Positions 17,427 to 26,346 are shown, counted from the stretch's first letter. The stretch is 43,894 bases of DNA from Dorea sp. (GCA_022769185.1 JALEKG010000049.1:1-43894), one strand, 5' to 3'. The notes: generated by a model not told the origin, from the sequence alone. Translations and numbers: made by a program.

Positions 17427-18413
17427 TTATAACATCTCTTTTCTCAGCTGTTCCGGTGTCTTCATGGACAGCATTGCCGGTGCAATATCAAATACACTTC
17501 TTGCTCCACTCTCTCCTGCCTTAGCTAATCTGTAGGCTGCCCTTGCATAACAGATTAGAACACTGGCTGTAAATTCCGGATTGGAATCTAATTTCAGAGA
17601 ATATTCGATGACATGCTTATTTCCATCTGTTCCGGTCTCACCGCTTCGGATGACAAATCCACCATGTGGCATCTTGCTGTGTTTTTCTTTCAGTTCTTCT
17701 TCTGTGATAAATGTTACTGTCGTATCGTACTCATCAAAATAATTCGGCATTGTCTTGATGGCTTCTTCAATTGCCTGAAGATCTGCACCTTCTTCCGGCA
17801 CAACATAGCATTCGCGCAGATGTTTCTCTCTTGTGGTAAGTTCCGGTTCATTTCCACTTCTTACACGTTCTACTGCTTCTTCAATCGGAACAGTATACTG
17901 GATTCCGTTCTTCACACCTTCTACCCTGCGGATTGCGTCTGAATGTCCCTGGCTGACACCTTTTCCCCAGAAAGTATAAGTACTTCCCTGCACCAGGATA
18001 GACTCCGCATACAGACGGTTCAGAGAAAACATTCCCGGGTCCCAGCCAACGGAAATAATGCTGACATTTCCACCTTTTCCAGCTGCCTGATCCATATTTG
18101 CAAAATACTCCGGTATCTTTGCGTGAGTATCAAAACTGTCAATGGTATTAAAATCTGCTGCAATCTTCGGTCCCATAACCGGAAGATCTGTTGCAGAGCC
18201 TCCGCAAAGCACCATCACATCGATTTCATCCTTCATTGCTGTCATAGCATCAAAATGTTTTACCGGAACGCCTTCGGTCGCAATCGTAACAGAAGCCGGG
18301 TCTCTCCTGGTAAATACTGCCGCAAGCTCCATATCTTCATTCCGGGCAATTGCTTTCTCTACGCCTCTTCCGATATTTCCATATCCTACTATTCCAATTC
18401 TTATTTTTTCCAT
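17427..18413 (-). CDS. ddh: meso-diaminopimelate dehydrogenase
   Basis: This 328-residue protein has an N-terminal Rossmann NADP-binding motif (IRIGIVGYGNIGRGVE) and family-typical segments DVMVLCGGSATDLP, NTIDSFDTHAKIP, SVGWDPGMFSLNR and WGKGVSQGHSDAIRRV. Ddh makes meso-DAP directly from tetrahydrodipicolinate and ammonia, a one-step route for lysine and peptidoglycan. Length is normal. AGAGAGG precedes the ATG. Its promoter overlaps the stop codon of the upstream DUF1667 gene. Confidence 0.95.
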   Translation of the reverse strand: MEKIRIGIVGYGNIGRGVEKAIARNEDMELAAVFTRRDPASVTIATEGVPVKHFDAMTAMKDEIDVMVLCGGSATDLPVMGPKIAADFNTIDSFDTHAKIPEYFANMDQAAGKGGNVSIISVGWDPGMFSLNRLYAESILVQGSTYTFWGKGVSQGHSDAIRRVEGVKNGIQYTVPIEEAVERVRSGNEPELTTREKHLRECYVVPEEGADLQAIEEAIKTMPNYFDEYDTTVTFITEEELKEKHSKMPHGGFVIRSGETGTDGNKHVIEYSLKLDSNPEFTASVLICYARAAYRLAKAGESGARSVFDIAPAMLSMKTPEQLRKEML

Positions 18414-18487
18414 AATATAAACCTCTCTTTATTACTTCTGTGTTGCTCTGTCTTTTCAACTCTGTCTGGTTTTGGACAGATACACAG

Positions 18488-18517
18488 ATTATAACACAGA
18501 TATATTTTTAGTCGCAA
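18488..18517 (-). promoter_or_regulatory. Promoter of ddh
   Basis: On the minus strand TTGCGA (18512-18517) and TATAAT (18488-18493) are separated by 18 bp. The -10 overlaps the stop codon of the preceding DUF1667 gene, so ddh has its own start even though the glp-like operon points into it. Confidence 0.6.
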
Positions 18518-18854
18518 CCATATCTACTCCTGTACCGGCAATATCTGCTGCCACCACATCTCCTATTTTAATCGGTGCATCCACTCTCACCTTTTTGATT
18601 GCTTCCATACAGGCAGATATCTTATCTTTCGGAATATCAGTCCTTGTCTTTACCGATACCACTGCCTGCTCCCCATGGTTTACTCTCACCGTCGTAGTAA
18701 CGATCCGAGTCGGATCCGTCACCTCTTTTCTGGCATACACATCCCCTCTGTTACAGGTATTCCCTGTGACCTGCCGCACTTTACCTTCTTCCAACTCTAC
18801 CTTTAGCGGACAGCCCATTGGACAGCCGATACAAATTAGTTCCCGAATCTCCAT
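18489..18854 (-). CDS. DUF1667 protein, putative iron-sulfur partner of the GlpAB-like enzymes
   Basis: This 121-residue protein begins MEIRELICIGCPMGCPL and continues to TGNTCNRGDVYARKEVTD, giving a CxxCxxxC plus a later Cys as in 4Fe-4S binding folds. DUF1667 genes regularly follow GlpA/GlpB-like flavoproteins in Clostridia, and this one begins four bases after the upstream stop. The ATG at 18854 is preceded by GAGGAGG; an in-frame TTG further upstream lies within the previous gene and is unlikely. It may take electrons from glycerol-3-phosphate oxidation in place of GlpC, which is an inference. Confidence 0.85.
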   Translation of the reverse strand: MEIRELICIGCPMGCPLKVELEEGKVRQVTGNTCNRGDVYARKEVTDPTRIVTTTVRVNHGEQAVVSVKTRTDIPKDKISACMEAIKKVRVDAPIKIGDVVAADIAGTGVDMVATKNISVL

Positions 18855-18858
18855 CCTC

Positions 18859-20160
18859 TTACGCCTCCTCAATCTGAATCGTAATTTCCTGCAAATGCGG
18901 ATATTCTTCTAATTTTTTTCTCTCAAGCACAATGCTTTCCATCTCTCCCGGAGCCATAACCGGACGCTTTTTAGTCATTACAATTTTTCCGTTAATATCA
19001 ACTCTGATCCTACATTTTCGATAAGGCCTAGCTACACGGAAACGTACAACCACCTTATCTCCCATAGACGCTGGATGAATTACCTGGGGAACCGTATATC
19101 GCACTCCGCCTGTCGGAATGATCCGTACACCTTCTCTAAACGTATCACCATCATTTTTTCCACTGTTTTTATCACATTTTTCCCGTTTCTTACGCTTCAC
19201 ATATTCTGCAGCATATGTTCCGGCCAGTCCTGCCTCTTCCGATACAAAATCCACCAGATCATGCACATGAAGTACATTTCCACAGGCGAAGATGCCCGGC
19301 ACACTGGTCTCCAGACTATCATCCACTCTCGGTCCTCGTGTCACCGGATCCATCAGTACACCACACTCTCTGGACAGCTCATTTTCTGGAATCAGGCCTA
19401 CGGATAATAATAAGGTGTCACAGGAAATTTCTTCCTCTGTTCCCGGAATCGGATTTCCCTTTTCATCCACCTCTGCCAGTGTCACGCCTTCTACCCGCTC
19501 TTTCCCATGAATGTCAACAACCGTGTGACTTAGTTTTAATGGAATCCCGTAATCATCCAGACACTGCACAATATTTCTCTTTAATCCACCGGAATACGGC
19601 ATCAATTCTGCCACCACTTTCACTTTGGCTCCTTCCAGCGTCATCCTCCTTGCCATGATCAGCCCAATATCTCCAGATCCCAGAATCACGACTTCCCGTC
19701 CCGGCATATATCCCTCAATATTGACCAGTCTCTGAGCAGTTCCGGCAGAAAAAATCCCTGCGGGACGATATCCCGGTATATTCAAAGCTCCTCTCGGGCG
19801 CTCCCGGCAGCCCATTGCAAGGATCACTGCTTCTGCCTGAAGTTCAAACATCCCGTCCTGACGGTTCATGGCAATGATTTTCTTATTCTCCTCAATATGC
19901 ATGACCATCGTATTTAATTTATACTCTATGTTCTGTTCTTTCACCTGGCGTATGAATCGGTCCGCATACTCCGGCCCTGTCAGCTCTTCCTGAAAAGTAT
20001 GGAGCCCGAATCCATTGTGGATACATTGATTCAAAATACCGCCCAGTTCCCCGTCACGCTCCAGGATCAAAATATCGCGAATTCCATTTTCTCTTGCGGC
20101 AATTGCTGCTGCAAGCCCTGCGGGACCACCGCCGACAATTACAACTTCATATGCTTTCAT
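18859..20160 (-). CDS. FAD/NAD(P)-dependent oxidoreductase, GlpB-like subunit
   Basis: This 433-residue pyridine-nucleotide-disulfide-type flavoprotein has an FAD motif (VVIVGGGPAGLAAA), a second dinucleotide motif (VVILGSGDIGLIMARRM) and a C-terminal FAD-contact region (PGIFACGNVLHVHDLVD). It lacks an obvious redox CxxxxC. A ~70-residue C-terminal beta domain follows. I chose the ATG at 20160 because GGAGG sits upstream and the start overlaps the GlpA-like stop (ATGA). It probably acts with the upstream GlpA-like protein and DUF1667 as an anaerobic glycerol-3-phosphate dehydrogenase-type complex. Confidence 0.85.
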   Translation of the reverse strand: MKAYEVVIVGGGPAGLAAAIAARENGIRDILILERDGELGGILNQCIHNGFGLHTFQEELTGPEYADRFIRQVKEQNIEYKLNTMVMHIEENKKIIAMNRQDGMFELQAEAVILAMGCRERPRGALNIPGYRPAGIFSAGTAQRLVNIEGYMPGREVVILGSGDIGLIMARRMTLEGAKVKVVAELMPYSGGLKRNIVQCLDDYGIPLKLSHTVVDIHGKERVEGVTLAEVDEKGNPIPGTEEEISCDTLLLSVGLIPENELSRECGVLMDPVTRGPRVDDSLETSVPGIFACGNVLHVHDLVDFVSEEAGLAGTYAAEYVKRKKREKCDKNSGKNDGDTFREGVRIIPTGGVRYTVPQVIHPASMGDKVVVRFRVARPYRKCRIRVDINGKIVMTKKRPVMAPGEMESIVLERKKLEEYPHLQEITIQIEEA

Positions 20161-21614
20161 CTTCCCGCCACCTCCTGTTCTTCCTGGCCTAAAATTATAC
20201 GGGAATTTCCGCCAGATTTTGTCAGTTCTTTCTGCTCTTTTTGAAGCTCTCTTGCAAGGATTTCCATTGTCCTTGGCATACAGAATCCAGACTGGCATCT
20301 TCCCATACCGGCTCTTGTTCTTCGTTTCACTCCGTCCAGTGATCTTGCTCCAAGTGGACGATGAATCGCATCCAGAATCTCTCCTTCTGTGATCATTTCA
20401 CAGCGGCAGATAATCGTTCCATAAGCTGGTTCCTCCCGGATCAGCTCATTTCTCTCTTCCATTGAAAGTAACTTTGGATTCAGGATTCCCCTCCTTCTTC
20501 CATCAAATTTCGAATTCTCTTTCAGCTTCATCTTCTCCTTTATCAGCTGTGCCATATATTTCCCGATGGCCGGAGCGCTAGTCAGTCCCGGCGACTCAAT
20601 TCCTGCACAGTCAAAAAATCCTGGTGCATCCACGGCTTCTTCTAAAATAAAATCTCCTTCGGCCTCATGCGCACGCAGTCCTGCAAAGGAAGTGATCACT
20701 TCCCGCATTGGGAGATTGCGCACACTTTTTCCTGCTTTTTCTGTAAGATCCTCTATCCCCTTTCTAGTCGTATGGATCCCTTCTTTATCTTGAATATCCA
20801 CTGATGTCGGTCCCACCAACAAATTCCCATGCGCTGTTGGTGTTACCAGAACTCCCTTCCCATATTTGCCCGGAAGTGAAAAGATCGTTCTGGATACATG
20901 TGCCCCGGCACTTTTATCCAGCAGACAGTATTCTCCTTTTCTTGGTGTAATCGAAAGCTTCTTTTCACTGACCATATTGTGAAGCACATCTGCATAGACT
21001 CCGGCAGCATTGACGACACACCTGGTCTGATAATTCCCCTGATCTGTCTCAATGGTATAACCTTCTTTCCCTCTATCCGTACCTTTTTTGATTCCGGTCA
21101 CTTCCGTATCAAAGAAAAATTCCACACCGTTCTTATATGCATTTTCTGCAAGAGCAATATTCAGAGAAAATGGACACACAATTCCCCCGGTTGGTGCATA
21201 CAATGCTGCACAGACCTCTTCTGTGAGATTGGGCTCCATCAAAAGTGCTTCCTCTCTTGTCAGAATCTTCATGCCGGGGACTCCATTCGTAATCCCTTTT
21301 TCATATAGTTTCTGAAGCTTTGGTAATTCTTCTTCCCTGGTACAGACCACCAGCGACCCCTTGCGGATAAACGGGAAATCCAATTCCTCCGAAAGTGGTC
21401 CCATCAGAGCATTCCCCAGAAGATTCATTTTCGCTTTCATAGTTCCCGGCTTTGCGTCATATCCGGCATGAACGATTCCACTATTCGCCTTCGATGTCCC
21501 ACAGCAGACATCTTCAGCTCTCTCCAGAACGCAGATCTTTGCCTGATAACGCGACAATTCTCTCGCAACTGCCGCACCGGTTACCCCTGCTCCAATAATA
21601 ATAATATCATACAT
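20157..21614 (-). CDS. GlpA-like FAD-dependent glycerol-3-phosphate dehydrogenase with BFD [2Fe-2S] domain
   Basis: This 485-residue protein has an N-terminal FAD motif (IIIIGAGVTGAAVARELS), a DAO-type substrate domain (ANSGIVHAGYDAKPGT, VVNAAGVYAD, SFAGLRAHE), and a C-terminal bacterioferritin-associated-ferredoxin-like domain with four cysteines (IICRCEM and GMGRCQSGFC). This architecture is that of anaerobic GlpA-type enzymes oxidising sn-glycerol-3-phosphate. It follows glpP by 18 bp, which supports the substrate. An alternative is a related 2-hydroxy-acid dehydrogenase. Confidence 0.87.
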   Translation of the reverse strand: MYDIIIIGAGVTGAAVARELSRYQAKICVLERAEDVCCGTSKANSGIVHAGYDAKPGTMKAKMNLLGNALMGPLSEELDFPFIRKGSLVVCTREEELPKLQKLYEKGITNGVPGMKILTREEALLMEPNLTEEVCAALYAPTGGIVCPFSLNIALAENAYKNGVEFFFDTEVTGIKKGTDRGKEGYTIETDQGNYQTRCVVNAAGVYADVLHNMVSEKKLSITPRKGEYCLLDKSAGAHVSRTIFSLPGKYGKGVLVTPTAHGNLLVGPTSVDIQDKEGIHTTRKGIEDLTEKAGKSVRNLPMREVITSFAGLRAHEAEGDFILEEAVDAPGFFDCAGIESPGLTSAPAIGKYMAQLIKEKMKLKENSKFDGRRRGILNPKLLSMEERNELIREEPAYGTIICRCEMITEGEILDAIHRPLGARSLDGVKRRTRAGMGRCQSGFCMPRTMEILARELQKEQKELTKSGGNSRIILGQEEQEVAGR

Positions 21615-21632
21615 AACATTACCTCCTGCCCC

Positions 21633-22229
21633 TTACATTTCCCATACATTCTGGTTGGTTGAGGATACCGCCATTGCCCCTGCCCCCAGACTTTCAATCA
21701 CATTTTCTCTGGTCCGGACCAATCCTCCTGCGATCACCGGAGTATCGATCGTTTCCACAATCTGCCGGATAATCTCCGGCATCACTCCCGGAAGGACTTC
21801 GATCAAATCCGGCTTCAGACTCTGCTGCTGCCTGTGAATACTTTCCAGTGCCATGGAATCAATCAGAAAATAGCGGAGTACTGTAAACATAGACAATTCG
21901 TTCGCCCGCCGGATAAGCGCGGGTTTGGTCGAAATAATTCCATCCGCCTTCGTATGAGAGTGAATAAAATCCACAACCACTTCCTTTGAGCCCAGTCCCC
22001 CGATTAAATCCACATGTACCATCGCAATTTTACCTGCAATCTTCACTTCATCTACAATCTCTGCCAACGTGCAGATGTCGCCAAACAGAATAAAAACCAC
22101 CTGAATCTCTTCTAATTTGATACACTTTCTTAATCCTTCCATATCCTTCACCGCGGCAATGATCGGATGCTCCTCTACCGCTTCCAAAAATCTCTTATGT
22201 CCCATAAACCAAAGCCCTCTTTCCTCCAT
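21633..22229 (-). CDS. glpP: GlpP, glycerol-3-phosphate-responsive antiterminator
   Basis: This 198-residue protein matches GlpP: MVHVDLIGGLGSKE, ADGIISTKPALIRRAN, YFLIDSMALE, PDLIEVLPGVMPEII and VIAGGLVRTRENV. In B. subtilis GlpP binds leader mRNA with glycerol-3-phosphate to prevent termination ahead of glpD and glpFK. Here it is the first gene of its own operon; I see no antiterminator hairpin in its leader, so its RNA targets may be elsewhere. A second Met nine codons in, preceded by AGAGGG, could be the true start (22205). A TATAAT (plus-strand 22269-22274) lies upstream without a clear -35. Confidence 0.92.
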   Translation of the reverse strand: MEERGLWFMGHKRFLEAVEEHPIIAAVKDMEGLRKCIKLEEIQVVFILFGDICTLAEIVDEVKIAGKIAMVHVDLIGGLGSKEVVVDFIHSHTKADGIISTKPALIRRANELSMFTVLRYFLIDSMALESIHRQQQSLKPDLIEVLPGVMPEIIRQIVETIDTPVIAGGLVRTRENVIESLGAGAMAVSSTNQNVWEM

Positions 22230-22389
22230 GCAAACCTCATTTTCTTAGCACGTTTTTCTTCTCTTCTCATTATACCCTGATTTGAAATAAAAATCTTGTA
22301 ACTATTCGTATGGTGGCCGAATAGAGTCCCGCCTCATATATGAGCAAAATTAATTGCGTATCAACGGGAAAATGTCAAATAAAGAAAAA

Positions 22390-22425
22390 AAGGCATACGG
22401 AACAAAGCTATGCTCCATATACCTT
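22390..22425 (-). terminator. Terminator downstream of the Uma2 gene
   Basis: On the minus strand AAGGTATATGGAGCA pairs with TGTTCCGTATGCCTT (15 bp including G-U pairs) and is followed by a run of seven T. The 22230-22543 gap holds this terminator and the probable glpP promoter, and no gene. Confidence 0.75.
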
Positions 22426-22543
22426 ATCTCAACTCTCATCACGGTAATATTCCAATATGATTATTCATTTCTAAGTATTTATATACCACACTTTCCTAAT
22501 GAAGTCAACGTTGATCTAATTAATGGCTATCGTTCTGATCTCC

Positions 22544-23104
22544 TTATTCATCCGCTGCGCTTTGCATTCTTGGGAACTTCGAGAGATCAATCATCAGATC
22601 TCCATCATATATTCCAACCGGAATCTGATCTGTAAAGGTATATTCTCTCATATCATCCCGTGTCAGACCGTACACCTGTACACGATTTTTGTCAGGATCT
22701 ACAATCCAATATTCCTGCACTCCACATATCCGGTATTTAAACAACTTGAGCATATAATCCATTTTCATCGACGACGAAGATACGATCTCAATCACCAGGT
22801 CCGGACCTCCATGACACCCCTTCTCATCAATCTTATTCTGGTCACAGATAACCACCAGATCTGGCTCTACATAATTATTCTTCTCATCCAGATACACTGC
22901 AAAGGGTGCCGGAATCACCACGCACTTTCCCTGTTTCTCCTCAATATAATTATAAAATTTATTGCCTAAAAACGCCAAGATTCTTTGATGGGTAAATGAT
23001 GGAGATGCCATCATGTACATCTTCCCATCAATCAGTTCCGCCCTTTTCCCTTCCGGCAGAGCTTCTATATCCGCAATCGTATAGTTAGACTCTTCTTTTT
23101 TCAT
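22544..23104 (-). CDS. Uma2-family (DUF820) PD-(D/E)XK nuclease-like protein
   Basis: This 186-residue protein has Uma2 features: AELIDGKMYMMASPS, a core acidic pair in NNYVEPDLVVI, the GGPDLVIEIVSSSS strand and the KYRICGVQEYWIVDPD segment. The fold is that of restriction-type endonucleases, but biological roles are largely unknown and many copies occur in scattered, transfer-prone loci. The ATG at 23104 has GGAGG ten bases upstream; an in-frame extension to 23152 would start beyond that site. A perfect palindrome, CGAAGCATGCTTCG (23122-23135), lies just before the Shine-Dalgarno. The gene stands alone. Confidence 0.88.
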   Translation of the reverse strand: MKKEESNYTIADIEALPEGKRAELIDGKMYMMASPSFTHQRILAFLGNKFYNYIEEKQGKCVVIPAPFAVYLDEKNNYVEPDLVVICDQNKIDEKGCHGGPDLVIEIVSSSSMKMDYMLKLFKYRICGVQEYWIVDPDKNRVQVYGLTRDDMREYTFTDQIPVGIYDGDLMIDLSKFPRMQSAADE

Positions 23105-23319
23105 CACTATGTTACCTCCAACGAAGCATGCTTCGCCCGGTGCTATTTTCATCTAGCATCTCCTCCTATTCTCCTACGCTGCAGATGTTTTATTCTTTTT
23201 TCCTTTTTCCATTGAGTTTTCCGGCTGAAATGCTACCAAAATAGAATATTGTGTTGCCGTTTAACACATTTTGTCAGCTTCGAATGTTAGAAACACAGCC
23301 GACGATTTAATTTATTATT

Positions 23320-23348
23320 ATATTAACATATACTTTATTTCTTCGCAA
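23320..23348 (-). promoter_or_regulatory. Likely promoter of the Uma2 gene
   Basis: On the minus strand TTGCGA (23343-23348) and TAATAT (23320-23325) have a 17-bp spacer. This implies a roughly 210-base leader before the Uma2 start codon. Confidence 0.45.
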
Positions 23349-23497
23349 GTATATTTTACTATATATTTAATTATAGTTGAACTGTTACAATAAAGTATTA
23401 CGATAGTGGAACTTTCGCGTACCCAGTAGTCGTCTGTGGCACCTTCAACTTACACCGGAATGCACAGCTCTCCGGAGGAATTAGCCTTAGATTTTTA

Positions 23498-23690
23498 CAT
23501 GGGAAATTATTGACTCTTAAAATCTGCAGACAATTCTTGCAGGAGATTACATGTAAATTATCCTGATTTTTTTCTATGATGGAAAAATAAGTTGGAAATC
23601 GCATGTAGATTTTCATATTTCTTTTTATGATGGAAAAACGAGTTGGAAATTGCATGTAGGTTATCCATATTAAGATTTTTGATGGAAACT
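23498..23690. repeat. Degenerate tandem repeat, period 51-52 bp
   Basis: Two good units begin at 23576 and 23627 (each opening ATGATGGAAAAA, then AGTTGGAAAT and GCATGTAG). Partial or diverged units lie on either side. The CATG anchors fall at about 23498, 23550, 23602 and 23653, spacings of 51-52 bp. Because 51 is a multiple of three, an 85-codon minus-strand frame shows a matching 17-residue repeat, but there is no Shine-Dalgarno or homologue I recognise and I do not call a gene. The whole 23153-23838 stretch (686 bases) holds this repeat, the Uma2 promoter and the metG terminator, and no convincing gene. Confidence 0.6.
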
Positions 23691-23766
23691 ACTTACTGCG
23701 AAACCCTGCCCTCAGTTTATTCCAGCTATTTTCATGTGCCCGCCAAAAAAGATCAGAAAACATTCA

Positions 23767-23810
23767 AAAAACTTCCCAATTCCTCACCATTAAGGAACTG
23801 GGAAGTTTTT
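23767..23810 (-). terminator. Terminator of metG
   Basis: AAAACTTCCCAGTTCC and GGAATTGGGAAGTTTTTT pair on the minus strand (one G-U) around a 10-base loop, ending in a T-run. It lies 29 bases after the metG stop. Confidence 0.88.
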
Positions 23811-23838
23811 ATTATAGTCAGTTTTTTCACCGTCTCAC

Positions 23839-25764
23839 CTAGCAGATCTCGGCTCCTACCGGCATCTCTTTTTCCGGTGTCATCAGTGCCAGATTGCCGT
23901 CTGCATCTTCTGCACACAGAAGCATTCCTTCAGACAATACGCCTGCCAGCTTCGCAGGTTTTAAGTTCACGAGAACCATAACCTTCTTACCAACCATTTC
24001 TTCTGGTGTGTAATGTGCTTTGATTCCGGATACGATCTGTTTTACCTGGCTTCCGATCTTCACCTGAGAACACAGAAGCTTTTTGGATTTTTTCACAGCC
24101 TCGCAGGCAATGATCTCGCCTACCTGGAACTGCATTTTTCCAAAGTCTTCAAATGTAATCTCCGGTTTTGCCTCGATATCAATGACAGCTTCTTCAGCAG
24201 CGTTATCTTCTGCTTCTTCCTGTACAGGTGGGTGAAACTCTTCTACTTTTTTCAGTACTTCATTGATGTCCAGTCTCGCAAATAAAATCTCCGGCTTGTC
24301 TGTTACTTTTCCATCGCCAAGCTGCGCAAGAATCTTCTCAGAAGTTTCCGGCATAAAGGATTCCAGAATTCTTGCGCCTGCCTTGATGCTTTCGATCAGG
24401 TTGTAAAGTACTGTCTCAAGACGGTCTCTCTTGGCCTCATCCTTTGCAAGAGCCCATGGCATGGTCTCATCAATGTATTTGTTACAGCGCTTGAAGAGAT
24501 TGAAGATTTCTGTAATAGCATCTGCAACACGCAAATCTTCCATCTTCGCATCCACTTTCTTCGGCATATTTTCTGTAACAGCCTTCAGATCCGCATCAAC
24601 AACCTTTTCTTCTTCTGTGTCTGAAACGCCTTTATCTGTCACTACGCCACCGAAATATTTATTCGTCATGGAAATGGTTCTGTTAACCAGATTTCCTAAT
24701 GTATTTGCAAGGTCAGAGTTCATACGCTCTACCATCAGCTCCCAGGAAATGACACCGTCATTTTCAAATGGCATCTCGTGAAGCACGAAGTAACGTACCG
24801 CATCCACGCCAAAGAAATCCACCAGCTCATCTGCGTATAATACATTTCCCTTAGATTTACTCATCTTGCCGTCGCCCTGCAGAAGCCACGGATGACCGAA
24901 TACCTGCTTTGGAAGTGGCAGATCCAGTGCCATCAGGAAAATCGGCCAGTAAATCGTATGGAAACGGATGATGTCTTTTCCGATCAGGTGAAGGTCTGCA
25001 GGCCAGTTCTTCTTGAACTGCTCTGTACTGTCGCCGTCACAGTCATATCCGATTCCGGTAATGTAGTTGGTCAGCGCATCCAGCCATACATAAACTACAT
25101 GCTTTGGATCGAAATCTACCGGGATTCCCCATTTGAAGGAGGTTCTGGATACACACAGATCCTGAAGCCCCGGAAGCAGGAAGTTGTTCATCATCTCATT
25201 TTTTCGTGACACCGGCTGAATAAATTCAGGATGTGTATTGATATGTTCGATCAGACGATCTGCATATTTACTCATTCTAAAGAAGTACGCCTCTTCTTTT
25301 GCAGGCTTTACTTCACGGCCGCAGTCCGGACATTTGCCGTCAACCAGCTGGGATTCTGTCCAGAAAGACTCACATGGAGTACAATAAAGTCCCTCATAAG
25401 ATCCTTTGTAAATGTCTCCCTGATCGTATAATTTCTTGAAGATCTTCTGTACCTGCTTCTCATGATCCTCATCAGTCGTACGGATAAATTTATCATAAGA
25501 AGTGTTCATCAGATCCCAGATTCTCTTAATCTCTCCCGCAACTCCGTCTACAAATTCCTTTGGAGTCACACCTGCATCTGCTGCTTTTAACTCAATCTTC
25601 TGCCCATGCTCGTCAGTTCCTGTCTGGAAAAATACATCATACCCCTGACTTCTCTTATATCTTGCGATCGCATCTGCCAGCACAATCTCATACGTATTAC
25701 CGATATGCGGTTTTCCGGATGTATATGCAATCGCCGTTGTAATATAATACTTTGGTTTCTCCAT
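23839..25764 (-). CDS. metG: Methionine-tRNA ligase
   Basis: This 641-residue class I synthetase has the HIGH-type motif in TSGKPHIGNTYE (about 11-22), zinc-binding cysteines in YCTPCESF and KCPDCGREV, GKMSKSKGN (KMSKS loop), an anticodon-binding helical domain, and a C-terminal EMAP/Trbp111 tRNA-binding domain (FGKMQFQVGEIIACEAV, LVNLKPAKLAGVLSEGMLL). The ATG at 25764 has GGAGAGG six bases upstream; an earlier in-frame ATG lacks one. It is preceded by a methionine T-box leader and its own promoter. Confidence 0.97.
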   Translation of the reverse strand: MEKPKYYITTAIAYTSGKPHIGNTYEIVLADAIARYKRSQGYDVFFQTGTDEHGQKIELKAADAGVTPKEFVDGVAGEIKRIWDLMNTSYDKFIRTTDEDHEKQVQKIFKKLYDQGDIYKGSYEGLYCTPCESFWTESQLVDGKCPDCGREVKPAKEEAYFFRMSKYADRLIEHINTHPEFIQPVSRKNEMMNNFLLPGLQDLCVSRTSFKWGIPVDFDPKHVVYVWLDALTNYITGIGYDCDGDSTEQFKKNWPADLHLIGKDIIRFHTIYWPIFLMALDLPLPKQVFGHPWLLQGDGKMSKSKGNVLYADELVDFFGVDAVRYFVLHEMPFENDGVISWELMVERMNSDLANTLGNLVNRTISMTNKYFGGVVTDKGVSDTEEEKVVDADLKAVTENMPKKVDAKMEDLRVADAITEIFNLFKRCNKYIDETMPWALAKDEAKRDRLETVLYNLIESIKAGARILESFMPETSEKILAQLGDGKVTDKPEILFARLDINEVLKKVEEFHPPVQEEAEDNAAEEAVIDIEAKPEITFEDFGKMQFQVGEIIACEAVKKSKKLLCSQVKIGSQVKQIVSGIKAHYTPEEMVGKKVMVLVNLKPAKLAGVLSEGMLLCAEDADGNLALMTPEKEMPVGAEIC

Positions 25765-25862
25765 CTTTTTCCCTCTCCTTTTCATTCTTGCTGATAAATA
25801 TGTGAACTTCGCAGGACTGTTTCCCCTTTGTTCTCCGCATAAACTTTCTGTCTCTTTTATAA

Positions 25863-26227
25863 CGAAAAAAATCTCCTCTGATTAAAATCAGAGAAGACGA
25901 GAAATCCCGTGTTACCACTTCTTATTTACCTTCTGCCTCACGGCAGAAAGCCTCAGCAGGTGTCCCTGGTATTCCATAACACCTCCCGCTGTAAAGGGCG
26001 GCCCCTTCGTAAACTTACGACTCCCGGCTTTAAGTTGCATTTACCATATTCCGGTCTTTCGCTCGTCTACGCCGCTTAGAAGCCATCTTCCGTTATATTC
26101 CATTCATCCCTCTCAGCCTCGGTCCTAAATATCTTCTACCCAAAAACATCTCAGACCTTCCGGGAATTCTCTGTAGAACTTCCTATCACATACTCTCTTC
26201 GTCACTGCGTTTACATATTTGTTCGTA
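25863..26227 (-). promoter_or_regulatory. T-box leader of metG (Met specifier)
   Basis: The minus-strand leader carries a T-box sequence AGTGGTAACACGGG (plus-strand 25907-25920) followed by a terminator, CTCTGAT/ATCAGAG plus a run of T (25863-25900). Stem I begins near GTGACGAAGAGAG, and in the specifier position GGAAGATGGCTTC presents ATG (plus-strand 26094-26096), the methionine codon. Uncharged tRNA-Met would pair with the specifier and the T-box to stabilise the antiterminator. The T-box differs from the usual GGTGGNACCGCG (TAACAC instead of TACCGC). Confidence 0.87.
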
Positions 26228-26233
26228 GTAAGA

Positions 26234-26263
26234 ATCGTAGCACAATCCCTGGGGACATGTCAA
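26234..26263 (-). promoter_or_regulatory. Promoter of the metG T-box transcript
   Basis: Minus-strand TTGACA (26258-26263) and TACGAT (26234-26239) with an 18-bp spacer, immediately upstream of stem I. Confidence 0.7.
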
Positions 26264-26346
26264 GATACATGGGGAATTTTCAAACAGATATCCTCTCGAT
26301 TTTGTGCTCTTTTCTTGCACCTTACTAATAAAAGTACAATAAATTT

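Noticed and set aside
23398..23655. Minus-strand frame of 85 codons with a 17-residue internal repeat
   Set aside because: The protein repeat follows from a DNA tandem repeat with a period divisible by three. There is no Shine-Dalgarno, no recognisable family and the units are decayed, so I describe it as a repeat, not a gene.
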